Assembly: GCF_045278715.1 (NCBI RefSeq)
Contig: NZ_CP136420.1
Coordinates: 2,170,001-2,234,000 of the forward strand
Direction: 5' to 3'
Source of the DNA: Neomoorella carbonis
GTDB taxonomy: Bacteria; Bacillota; DSM-521; Neomoorellales; Neomoorellaceae
DNA: 64,000 bases
The notes beneath the pieces were generated by a model, which was given only the letters and a program-made list of their open reading frames with translations, was not told the origin of the DNA and made no database searches. Positions 17,084-25,193 of the stretch are shown piece after piece. The translations under genes and the position numbers were made by a program. Numbering within the stretch: the stretch's first letter is position 1; every line of letters starts with the position of its first letter.

Positions 17084-17490
17084 TTAGTCAGCCTCACCAC
17101 CAGATATATAGCCGGTTCTTTTCCTATAGATTGGAGATGCTGGAGCAGGCAGCCGGCCCATTGCTTCTCTTCCGGGAGGAAACTGGAAGCAGCTCCTGCC
17201 AGTGCCGCTACTAATGGTGAAACATGCTCTTTATTTATCTCCAGCTCTCCCCACCTGGCCAGGCCCTCCAGCTTGCTCCTGGCTTTACCCCGGGGCAGCT
17301 TGCTAATCCATTGAAAATAGTCCTCCTCTTCGATAACCATAACGGGCGCCAAACAATCAACCACCCCTATATGGTGACCGATGGCCAGAGCATAATACTC
17401 CAGTTGCTTAACCCGGGGCGGGGCATCTTTTTCGTCTTTTTCGTCCACAAACCTCTTGCATAACTTGTAGAATCTTACCTTACCCGGCAT
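17080..17490 (-). CDS. hyfJ: HycH/HyfJ-type hydrogenase assembly protein
   Basis: A 136-aa soluble protein resembling HycH/HyfJ, the accessory protein found only with formate-hydrogenlyase-type hydrogenases and needed for large-subunit maturation. Segments such as KVRFYKLCKRFVD and YYALAIGHHIGVVDCL fit the family and the length matches. It overlaps the end of hyfI and the start of the protease gene. It marks the hydrogenase as the Hyc/Hyf branch (group 4a) rather than the shorter Ech or CooH branches. Confidence 0.85.
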   Translation of the reverse strand: MPGKVRFYKLCKRFVDEKDEKDAPPRVKQLEYYALAIGHHIGVVDCLAPVMVIEEEDYFQWISKLPRGKARSKLEGLARWGELEINKEHVSPLVAALAGAASSFLPEEKQWAGCLLQHLQSIGKEPAIYLVVRLTK

Positions 17491-18232
17491 TATGGCCTAC
17501 CCTCTCCATCTTCTCCATATAAATTTTGTGCAAGCTCAAAAAAACTTCGGCCAGTCGCGGGTCTTTCTCCTGCTTGATCAGCTCTTTAATCTTCCGGTCG
17601 ACCGCCAGCGGGTCTCCTTCCCTGACGAACTGGAGATATTGCGCGGCTATGCGCCGGCCATGCAGGTAACCGCTCAAACGGCGGGCCTCCTGCTCAATCT
17701 CTTTGGCCAGTTCGGGGCAAACTCCATCATATTGCGGAACGACCCGGGTAACCTCCGTTTCTGCAAACTGCTCTCCTTTTATCTTTTGTTGGAGTAAATC
17801 CAGGGCCATAGCCAGGCCGTACAACGTCGCTGCCGGAGTTGGAGGGCAGCCGGGAATATATACATCTACAGGGAAAATGCTGTCAGCCCCTCCCCACACA
17901 CTGTAACAATCGTGAAAGATACCGCCGCTACAGCCACACGCGCCGTAGGCTACCACGATTTTGGGATCGGGGGCCGCCTGATACGCCCGTATGGCCGGCA
18001 GCCGCATGGCCCTGGTCATGGGGCCGGTGTAGAGAAGAACATCGGCATGCCGGGGAGAGGCCACCACCTTCATTCCCAGCCTCTCCGGATCGTAAACGGG
18101 AGAGATGGCGGCAAAAATTTCAATCTCACATCCATTACATCCCCCGCAGTCCACCCGGTAGATATAGACAGATCTTTTGATGACTTTCTTAAGCTTTGCC
18201 TTCAGCTCCGCCAGTTTTACTTCCTGGTCCAT
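17480..18232 (-). CDS. hyfI: [NiFe] hydrogenase small subunit, HyfI/HycG (NuoB-like)
   Basis: A 250-aa Fe-S subunit homologous to NuoB. The proximal [4Fe-4S] ligands are visible: the CxxC within DCGGCNGCE, a Cys in AYGACGCSGG and a Cys in YIPGCPPTP. It passes electrons from the HyfH clusters to the Ni-Fe site in HyfG. The gene is separated by one base from hyfH. Confidence 0.95.
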   Translation of the reverse strand: MDQEVKLAELKAKLKKVIKRSVYIYRVDCGGCNGCEIEIFAAISPVYDPERLGMKVVASPRHADVLLYTGPMTRAMRLPAIRAYQAAPDPKIVVAYGACGCSGGIFHDCYSVWGGADSIFPVDVYIPGCPPTPAATLYGLAMALDLLQQKIKGEQFAETEVTRVVPQYDGVCPELAKEIEQEARRLSGYLHGRRIAAQYLQFVREGDPLAVDRKIKELIKQEKDPRLAEVFLSLHKIYMEKMERVGHNAG

Positions 18233-18233
18233 C

Positions 18234-18785
18234 TTACTGCCTCCCTCCCGGCATCCTGCCTGGGCGCCCGAGGGCTCCGGTTGCGCTCGCCGTCTGCCGG
18301 CGCCGGCACTCCGGGCATACCTTCAGGAGCTGTTTCCAGCCTTCATGGCCGCCCTCCAGCAATCCTGCCTGCCTGAGGCTGGCCAGCACGTATTCCAGTT
18401 CGCGACAGGGTGCAAAGTATGCGCCACAGGAGATGCACTTACAAAGCTTGAGCTCAGCCCGGCAGTACAGGTCCTCCTTTCTGGCGGCGGCCAATTCAAA
18501 CTCTGCCGAAAGAACGATGGCGCCCGTAGGGCAAACTTCCTCGCAGCGGCCGCAGAAAATGCAGCGGCCGTAGTTTATATTCCAGGACTTAACCCCCCGC
18601 TCTAAATCCCAGTCCATGGTAATGGCATTGGGCGGGCAAGCAGTAGCACAGGCGCCGCAAGCTATACACCGGCTAAAGTCGTAAACCGGTTTGCCACGAA
18701 AACCTGGTGCCACCTCTACCGGTTTAAAGGGATACTCAACAGTAGCCTCCCCGACCTTTAGTGCTTTTCTTAGCAATTTTAGCAT
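18234..18785 (-). CDS. hyfH: Hydrogenase ferredoxin-like subunit, HyfH/HycF (NuoI-like)
   Basis: A 183-aa protein with two classical [4Fe-4S] motifs, CIACGACATACPP and CIFCGRCEEVCPT (residues about 38-85), homologous to NuoI. A cysteine-containing C-terminal part (CKCISCGAYFAPC, then CPECRRR) could bind another cluster or zinc and is longer than the NuoI core. It relays electrons from the CooF/HyfA-like protein to HyfI. Confidence 0.93.
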   Translation of the reverse strand: MLKLLRKALKVGEATVEYPFKPVEVAPGFRGKPVYDFSRCIACGACATACPPNAITMDWDLERGVKSWNINYGRCIFCGRCEEVCPTGAIVLSAEFELAAARKEDLYCRAELKLCKCISCGAYFAPCRELEYVLASLRQAGLLEGGHEGWKQLLKVCPECRRRQTASATGALGRPGRMPGGRQ

Positions 18786-18824
18786 CCTGGGAATCCCCCT
18801 TCCTTTTGCTCGCTTCTAGCCGGG

Positions 18825-20558
18825 TTAGGATTTTAGCGGCGAGTTTTTTCTTTCCTGGCAGTACCGTTCCAGCTCCTTGTATTCGATCGTCCTCGCCTTC
18901 TTTTTACGCACATCGACCACAGTAACCCTTTCAGTACAGGAATAGCAGGGGTCGATGCTGGCCACGATGAGGGGGGCATCGGACACCGTGTTACCCCGAA
19001 ACATATACCTGAGGGACGGCCAGTTATTATAGGTAGAAGCTCGCGCCCTCCACCGGTACACCTGCTGGTTGTTTCCTGTCATTACCCAGTGGACATTTTC
19101 TCCCCTGGGGGCTTCAGTATATCCGAGCGCGAAGGAGTACGGTTTATATGCAAACCCTTCCACGAGGACCGGCCCGGGAGGCATTTCGGCCAGGCACCTC
19201 TCAATGATTTTTAGGGACTCATAAAGCTCTGCCGCCCGCACCAGTTCCCTGGAAAGAACGTCGCATCCATCCCTGGAAATAACATCCCAGGGAACCCGAT
19301 CGTAGGCACCGTAGGGATGGTCAGCCCGCGTATCCCGGGCATACCCGGAACCCCGCATATTAGGCCCCACCGGGCTGAAGTCCCGGGCTACCCCGGGGTC
19401 CAGGCGTCCTACCCCCTGGGTTCGTGAGATAAAGTTGGTGGTATTCAGCAGCAAGTCAAGCAGTTCATCCAGTTCGACCCGGATCTCTGCGATTAGCCGC
19501 AAAACCTGGTCCCTTTCTTCTTTTAAAATATCCCGGCGCACGCCGCCAATAAGGTTCATACCGTAGGTTTTACGGCCCCCGGTAAGAATTTCGGCCATCT
19601 GCATGGCCTTCTCCCGTACCCGGAAGAAATGCATAAAACCCGCATCGAAACCCACCAGGTGGGCCGCCAGCCCCAGATTCAGGAGGTGGCTGTGCATCCT
19701 CTCCACCTCCAGCAGGATGGTGCGGATATACTGGGCCCGCGGCGGTACCTCAATCCCGTTGGCAGTTTCCACCGCCGACGCGTACGCCACGCTATGGGTG
19801 TAACCGCAGATGCCGCAGATCCGCTCGGCCAGGAAAGTAACCTGGTCGTAGTCCATGCGGTTCTCGGCCAGTTTCTCGATGCCCCGGTGCACGTAGAAAA
19901 GGCGGTAGTCGGCGTCCACTATATACTCGCCGTCGACATAGAGCCGGAAGTGCCCTGGCTCGTCGGAAGTAATGTGCAGCGGCCCCAGGGGTACCTCGAC
20001 AATACCCTCCCCTTCCACTTCGATAAACTTGTAGTTTTCTTCCTCTGCCACCGGGTCGGGGCGGAAGCGGTAATCCATGGCGTCCTTCCGCAGGGGATAC
20101 AGGTTGTCCGGCCAGTCATCGGGCAATACCAGTCTCCGCGCATCCGGGAGGCCCACCGGCTCCAGGCCGAACATATCCCGCACCTCCCGCTCGTACCATA
20201 CGGCGGCCGGCACCCGCGGGGTCACCGAAGGAAACTCCGGTTTATGGGAAGGAACCAGGGCCTTCACCGTCAACCAGAAGTTTTTATCGGGGACCCTCTC
20301 TTTCTCGATGGATAAAACGTAGTATACTGCAAAGTGGCCGTTCAAGCCGCGCTCATCATTGCCGACAACACTGGAGAGCCACCCGCCCTGCCGGTAATAT
20401 GCCTCTTCCACAATTTCCGGGAGGGAGCTGAGTTCGACCGTCAGGGTTACCTGGTCCGGTGTTTGCCAGTCCTCGGCAAGAATCGCCGCCCCGAACTTAG
20501 ACCGCAAGGCCTTCACGGATTTTTTCCCGTCCTGTCCGGGTTTCATTTCATTTTGCAT
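18825..20558 (-). CDS. hyfG: [NiFe] hydrogenase large subunit, HyfG/HycE
   Basis: A 577-aa catalytic subunit made of an N-terminal NuoC-like domain (about residues 1-160) fused to a NuoD-like domain, the HycE/HyfG layout. Both nickel-binding pairs are present: ICGICGYTH and DPCYSCTER, so it is a true hydrogenase and not a complex I homologue. After DPCYSCTER a tail of about 30 residues remains, the part normally cut off by the HycI protease. The ATG has GGAGG 11 bases upstream. It makes H2 on the cytoplasmic side of the membrane. Confidence 0.97.
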   Translation of the reverse strand: MQNEMKPGQDGKKSVKALRSKFGAAILAEDWQTPDQVTLTVELSSLPEIVEEAYYRQGGWLSSVVGNDERGLNGHFAVYYVLSIEKERVPDKNFWLTVKALVPSHKPEFPSVTPRVPAAVWYEREVRDMFGLEPVGLPDARRLVLPDDWPDNLYPLRKDAMDYRFRPDPVAEEENYKFIEVEGEGIVEVPLGPLHITSDEPGHFRLYVDGEYIVDADYRLFYVHRGIEKLAENRMDYDQVTFLAERICGICGYTHSVAYASAVETANGIEVPPRAQYIRTILLEVERMHSHLLNLGLAAHLVGFDAGFMHFFRVREKAMQMAEILTGGRKTYGMNLIGGVRRDILKEERDQVLRLIAEIRVELDELLDLLLNTTNFISRTQGVGRLDPGVARDFSPVGPNMRGSGYARDTRADHPYGAYDRVPWDVISRDGCDVLSRELVRAAELYESLKIIERCLAEMPPGPVLVEGFAYKPYSFALGYTEAPRGENVHWVMTGNNQQVYRWRARASTYNNWPSLRYMFRGNTVSDAPLIVASIDPCYSCTERVTVVDVRKKKARTIEYKELERYCQERKNSPLKS

Positions 20559-20582
20559 GCTACTGGCAGCCTCCTTTACCCT

Positions 20583-22022
20583 CTAGCCTAACAGGATAAA
20601 AACAATGTACTGGGAAATCACGGTCATGATCATGAGCACGGCGAGAACAAATTTGATCGCCAGAGGCGGTTCAGCCGCACTGGCAACTACCTCCGAGGGT
20701 GCCCCCAGGACGTTCGCTCCCATCCACTTCAGGAACCAGATGAAACTGCCAACGGATTCAATAACCGTAACGATAATCAGGGCAAGGATGAGGGGGTAGT
20801 GCCTGCCAATCTCAAAACCGCTAATTATGATCATAAATTTACTAAAAAAACCATTAAAAGGGGGAACGCCGGCAATGGCCATAGCAGCCGCAATATAACC
20901 CAAACCCACCACCGGGATTTTATTTAGAATTCCCTTGAGCCTCGAGAGCAGGCGGGTACCGGTGGTATAGGACAGCGCACCGGCAACCAGGAAGAAGAGC
21001 CCCTTAGCAAAAGCGTGGTTGAAGATGTGGGCCACCGCTCCGTTAAAGGCCATCCTGGAGCCGTAGATGGAAATGGAGATCGCCAGGAAAATGTAAGAGA
21101 GCTGGGTGATGGTCGAGTAGGCGAGGAGTCGCTTCATATCATCCTGCGGGAAATACATGATAAAACCGTAGATCATGGTGACCACCGCCATGATGGCCCC
21201 GGCCTGGCCGATCACCTGGGGAACCGACCCCGTTGCCAGGACGGTCCGGGCAAAGATGTAGACGCCGACCTTAACCATCGAAGCGGCATGCAAATAGGCG
21301 CTCACCGGGGTCGGCGCCACCATCGCCCGGGGGAGCCAGGGATGAAAAGGAAGCTGGGCGGACTTACCCCAGGAGGCGATCAGGATTCCGGTAAAGGCAA
21401 TGGTTTTCCCGGCGTCCGTTAATTTATTAAGGGCGGTCACCGCGAAGCTGCCGGTGTTTACATAGAGATAGGCAGCAGCCACATAGAGTCCCAGCGCGGC
21501 GGTGTGAGTGAGTATAATCGCCCAGAGGGCGGAATTCCGGGATTTTTGATCTCCGTAAAATCCGATCAACCCCCACGAGCAGAGACCGGTCATTTCAAAG
21601 AAGAACAGGAGCCCGAGGAGCGTGGAAGAGAAGACCACGCCCGCCATAGAGCCGATAAAAAGCAGCATGAGGGCGTAAAACCGGGGAACCCCTTCTTTAA
21701 TAGGATGCTCTTTGTTGTCAGGGCTCATGTACCCGGCCGAGTAGGTACAGATCAGCCAGCCGAGGAAAACTACCATGAAGTTGACCAGGACGCTGAGGGT
21801 ATCTATGGTGACACCGTAGTAGTTAATACCGTTTAAAGTAACCAGTTCCCGGGTGAAGCTCGCGCGGTTGAACGCAAAAGCGATCAGTAAAAGCAAACCG
21901 CTGATAAAAGCCAGGAGGGAGAAAATCTGGCTTGCCTTTTTCACGTGTCGCTCCGGTAAAAATAGGACCAGGGGGCTTCCTAATACTGGCAGCAAGATGC
22001 TCCCCAGCGCATACCAAATCAT
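20583..22022 (-). CDS. hyfD: Hydrogenase membrane subunit HyfD (antiporter-like, NuoL/M/N family)
   Basis: A 479-aa multi-pass membrane protein of the proton-conducting antiporter family, with conserved LLFFFEMTGLCSWGLIGFY and a lysine-containing WGKSAQLPFHPWLPRAMVAPTPVSA segment. The length matches HyfD. It lies between hyfF and hyfG, not after hyfC as in the E. coli hyf order. Confidence 0.88.
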   Translation of the reverse strand: MIWYALGSILLPVLGSPLVLFLPERHVKKASQIFSLLAFISGLLLLIAFAFNRASFTRELVTLNGINYYGVTIDTLSVLVNFMVVFLGWLICTYSAGYMSPDNKEHPIKEGVPRFYALMLLFIGSMAGVVFSSTLLGLLFFFEMTGLCSWGLIGFYGDQKSRNSALWAIILTHTAALGLYVAAAYLYVNTGSFAVTALNKLTDAGKTIAFTGILIASWGKSAQLPFHPWLPRAMVAPTPVSAYLHAASMVKVGVYIFARTVLATGSVPQVIGQAGAIMAVVTMIYGFIMYFPQDDMKRLLAYSTITQLSYIFLAISISIYGSRMAFNGAVAHIFNHAFAKGLFFLVAGALSYTTGTRLLSRLKGILNKIPVVGLGYIAAAMAIAGVPPFNGFFSKFMIIISGFEIGRHYPLILALIIVTVIESVGSFIWFLKWMGANVLGAPSEVVASAAEPPLAIKFVLAVLMIMTVISQYIVFILLG

Positions 22023-22077
22023 CTAAAGCGCACCTCCAGTATCCCTCATTAATGGGATCGACCTTTTGCCAACAATT

Positions 22078-23565
22078 TTATTTACCTCCCAGGACAACGC
22101 TGACTGCGCCCTGAAGTAATTGATTTAGCGGGGCCGGTACATGTATCCCCAGCCCGGCCATGAGCACGAACAGGATCCCGAGGGGCAACAAGCACAGCCA
22201 CCCGGCGTCACCCCGGGGGAGGTCCTCCGGAGGAAAACCGAGAACCGTGTCGCTTATAAGGATAATAAATGCGACAAAAACGATCACCAGAAGGACAAGA
22301 AAGAGTATCATCGGCCAGAAATACCCACCTTGCAATCCGGCCGCCAGGGTCATAAACTCGCTTACGAAGATGCTGAAAGGCGGTGCACCGACCACAGCAA
22401 GCAGGCCGGCCATGAACATAAAACCAGTAAAGGGGGCCACCTTTAGCATTCCCCGGATCTTCTGGGCGTCCCTGGTACCATACTTGCGAGCCACATTGCC
22501 CACCGTGCAGAACAAAAGGGATTTAGTGAGGCTATGGTTGATGACGTGAAAGAGCGCGGCAAGTATTCCCAGCGGCCCTCCTGCGCCCAGGCCGGTGGCG
22601 ATGATGCCTACATGCTCAACACTACTGTAAGCCAGCTTCCTTTTGATGTCGTTCTGCACCAGGATGAAGAAAGCCGCGACACCCACCGAGAGAAGGCCGA
22701 AGATGAGGAGCAGGGTCTGGGGGAATTCCTTGCCGACGGCCTGCAAGGTAATGGGATAATATCTTAATATACCAAATAACACGCACTTCATCAGTACACC
22801 CGACAGCAGGGCGCTAACCGGGCTCGGGGCCTCGCTGTAGGTGTCAGGCAACCAGGTGTGCATAGGAACCAGGCCGACCTTGGCGCCGTAACCGATCAAG
22901 ATGAAGACAAAGGCCAGTTTCATCACCTGCGGGTCGAGTCCCCGGGCCATCCCTGCTAACTCTGTCCATAGCATCGCCCTGTGGGCGTCCTGCACCACAG
23001 CAAAGGCACTGGAGTAGGTCAGGATGGTCCCGTACAGGGCAAAGGCCAGGCCGACGCTACAGATCAGGACGTACTTCCAGACAGCTTCCGCCGAAGTCTT
23101 GTGTTTATAGAACCCGACCAGGAAGGCCGAGCCCAGGGTGGTTGCTTCTATCGCAACCCACATAATAGCAATATTGTTAGATATAGCAGCAAGAACCATC
23201 GTCAACAAAAGTAGATGGTAAAAACCGTAATAAAAGCAGGCGCCCTTCGCATCAACCTGGCCCTGCGCCAGGTCATGTCGCAAATATCCTATAGAGTAAA
23301 AGCCGTCCAGAAACCCTACCACCCCGATGATAAGAACCAGGAGCGCCGTGAGGCCGTCGGCGTAGAGCATCCCGTCCAGGGCCAGCAGCGTTTGTCCCCT
23401 AAGGACATACTGCACCAGCAGCAAGGAGAGAAGAGCCACGCTACTAATCCCGGCAAAGTGCACAACCTCCACCATGCGCCGGGACCTTATCCCAAAAGCC
23501 AGCAGGGCCGTTCCCAGGGGCACCGCGGGCAAGTAGAATAAAATATTCTCCCCCACTTCTATCAC
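22078..23565 (-). CDS. hyfF: Hydrogenase membrane subunit HyfF (antiporter-like)
   Basis: A 495-aa multi-pass membrane protein of the NuoL/M/N family. It shows IMWVAIEATTLGSAFLVGFYKHK and GYGAKVGLVPMHTWLPDTYSEAPSPVSA, typical of HyfF. With HyfB and HyfD it makes three antiporter-like subunits, which points to a larger ion-pumping arm than in E. coli hydrogenase 3. The start directly abuts the hyfE stop. Confidence 0.9.
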   Translation of the reverse strand: MIEVGENILFYLPAVPLGTALLAFGIRSRRMVEVVHFAGISSVALLSLLLVQYVLRGQTLLALDGMLYADGLTALLVLIIGVVGFLDGFYSIGYLRHDLAQGQVDAKGACFYYGFYHLLLLTMVLAAISNNIAIMWVAIEATTLGSAFLVGFYKHKTSAEAVWKYVLICSVGLAFALYGTILTYSSAFAVVQDAHRAMLWTELAGMARGLDPQVMKLAFVFILIGYGAKVGLVPMHTWLPDTYSEAPSPVSALLSGVLMKCVLFGILRYYPITLQAVGKEFPQTLLLIFGLLSVGVAAFFILVQNDIKRKLAYSSVEHVGIIATGLGAGGPLGILAALFHVINHSLTKSLLFCTVGNVARKYGTRDAQKIRGMLKVAPFTGFMFMAGLLAVVGAPPFSIFVSEFMTLAAGLQGGYFWPMILFLVLLVIVFVAFIILISDTVLGFPPEDLPRGDAGWLCLLPLGILFVLMAGLGIHVPAPLNQLLQGAVSVVLGGK

Positions 23566-24216
23566 CTAACCCTTTAGTAGTGTGAACTTATCCGTATCCA
23601 GGGTGCCGAAGACCTTGAAGAGGCGCCTGGCTATGATAGTCATGATCAGGACTGCAAAAACCGCATCGGTCAGGATGCCGATTTCTACCGTCTCGGGGGC
23701 GTTGTAAGCCATGATGGCCAGGGTCAAATGCGAGCCGTTTTCCATCAGGCAATAGCCCAATATCTGCTTGAGGGCATTTCTTCTAGCAAGTATGCAGAGC
23801 AACCCGAGGAGAAAATGGGCTATAGAAACCGCCAGCGCAACCTTCAACTTTAGTACCGCATGCATATGAAAAGGCTCGACTATCACGAACGATAAAGCCA
23901 CCAGGCCCACCGCAAGAAAAATAGACGAGTTTGTCTCCAGTGCCGGCCCCTCCTCTTCCTGGTTCCCTACCGTTTTGAGGGTCCTGATGATGAGATAGGG
24001 CACCAAGAAGGTCTTGGTGATGAGGGCAGTAATGGACCAGATGTACAGCGGTTCCGCCTGCATAAATACGGCCAGGGACAGAAAAATCGCCACCAGGACC
24101 AGGGACTGGATACTGTACATGTACGCCGCCCTCCGGAGCTTTCTGGTTTCCACCACCAGCATCGAGGTCAGGATGAGCAGCACAGCCAGGGCGTTGACTA
24201 CGCTAGTACCGGACAC
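23566..24216 (-). CDS. hyfE: Hydrogenase membrane subunit HyfE (NuoK-like)
   Basis: A 216-aa membrane protein with a GTG start. The C-terminal half carries a NuoK-like segment (HFLLGLLCILARRNALKQILGY, then ENGSHLTLA) and the length matches HyfE, a protein present in Hyf-type but absent from Hyc-type complexes. Its presence supports the hydrogenase-4 layout. Confidence 0.88.
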   Translation of the reverse strand: MSGTSVVNALAVLLILTSMLVVETRKLRRAAYMYSIQSLVLVAIFLSLAVFMQAEPLYIWSITALITKTFLVPYLIIRTLKTVGNQEEEGPALETNSSIFLAVGLVALSFVIVEPFHMHAVLKLKVALAVSIAHFLLGLLCILARRNALKQILGYCLMENGSHLTLAIMAYNAPETVEIGILTDAVFAVLIMTIIARRLFKVFGTLDTDKFTLLKG

Positions 24217-24239
24217 TATCAGATCCCCTCCCGCATCTA

Positions 24240-25181
24240 TTAAACATTGGCCAGGTAGAAAACGAAGGACAGCAAGGCTATGCCGAAAGCCACCCAGGTT
24301 ACTGCGGGGGCCTTAAAAAGGAGGAATCTGGCCATGCTGTTTTCCAGCAGGGCAGCGATAACGTAAAAACCGGCAACCTTCAATAAAAAGACAGCCGTGG
24401 ATACCAGGAGGGAGGAAGTACTGACCACCGCCGCGCTCCCAAAGGGGAAGAAAACGGCCAGAAACAGGGCGATCACCACAACCTGCTTCATATACAAACC
24501 CCATTTCAGGAGGGCCAGGGAGCGACCGGAATATTCCGTAAGGGGTCCCTCCTGGATCTCCTGTTCTGCTTCCGCCAGGTCAAAGGGCAGCTTGCCGGTT
24601 TCGATGAAGGTGGCGACAGCAAAGGAAGCCATGGCCAGCCAGACTGCCGGGCTAAAATATGATATCTCACCGGCCGCCACCTTCTGGCTGATTGTTCCCA
24701 GATCGGTCGTCCCGGCGAGAAGGGCGACCACGAACAGCACCAGGATAATAGTTGGCTCTACGAGCACGGCCAGGGCCATCTCCCGGCTGGCCCCTATTCC
24801 GGCGAACCCGCTGCCGGAATCCAGACCTGCAAGGGCAAAGAAGAAGCGGACCACGGTGAACAGGTAAACGACAGCGATGAGATCACCGGCCATCCCCAGG
24901 GGCGACTGCAGGGTTAAAATCGGAATCACCATGGCAATGAGCAGGGTGGTTGCCATAACCATATAGGGAGTAAACCGGAAGACCCAGCTGGCCTGGGCAG
25001 GCACCACCTCTTGCCTTTTGATGAGTTTAAAGATATCCCGGTAGTTCTGAAAAATACCGGGACCTTTCCTGGAGTGCAGCTTTGCCCTTAAAGTGCGGGA
25101 AAAGCCCGTAAAAAGAGGTGCTACCAGCAGGACGAGCAAGGCCTGCACCAGGCCGATGGGGAGCAACTCGTTACCGGGCAT
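24240..25181 (-). CDS. hyfC: Hydrogenase membrane subunit HyfC/HycD (NuoH-like)
   Basis: A 313-aa multi-pass protein homologous to NuoH, which joins the membrane arm to the peripheral arm. The loop RKGPGIFQNYRDIFKLIKRQ and the charged segment FDLAEAEQEIQEGPLTEYSGR, both conserved in NuoH/HycD, are clear. Confidence 0.94.
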   Translation of the reverse strand: MPGNELLPIGLVQALLVLLVAPLFTGFSRTLRAKLHSRKGPGIFQNYRDIFKLIKRQEVVPAQASWVFRFTPYMVMATTLLIAMVIPILTLQSPLGMAGDLIAVVYLFTVVRFFFALAGLDSGSGFAGIGASREMALAVLVEPTIILVLFVVALLAGTTDLGTISQKVAAGEISYFSPAVWLAMASFAVATFIETGKLPFDLAEAEQEIQEGPLTEYSGRSLALLKWGLYMKQVVVIALFLAVFFPFGSAAVVSTSSLLVSTAVFLLKVAGFYVIAALLENSMARFLLFKAPAVTWVAFGIALLSFVFYLANV

Positions 25182-25193
25182 CTTTCTCTCCTC

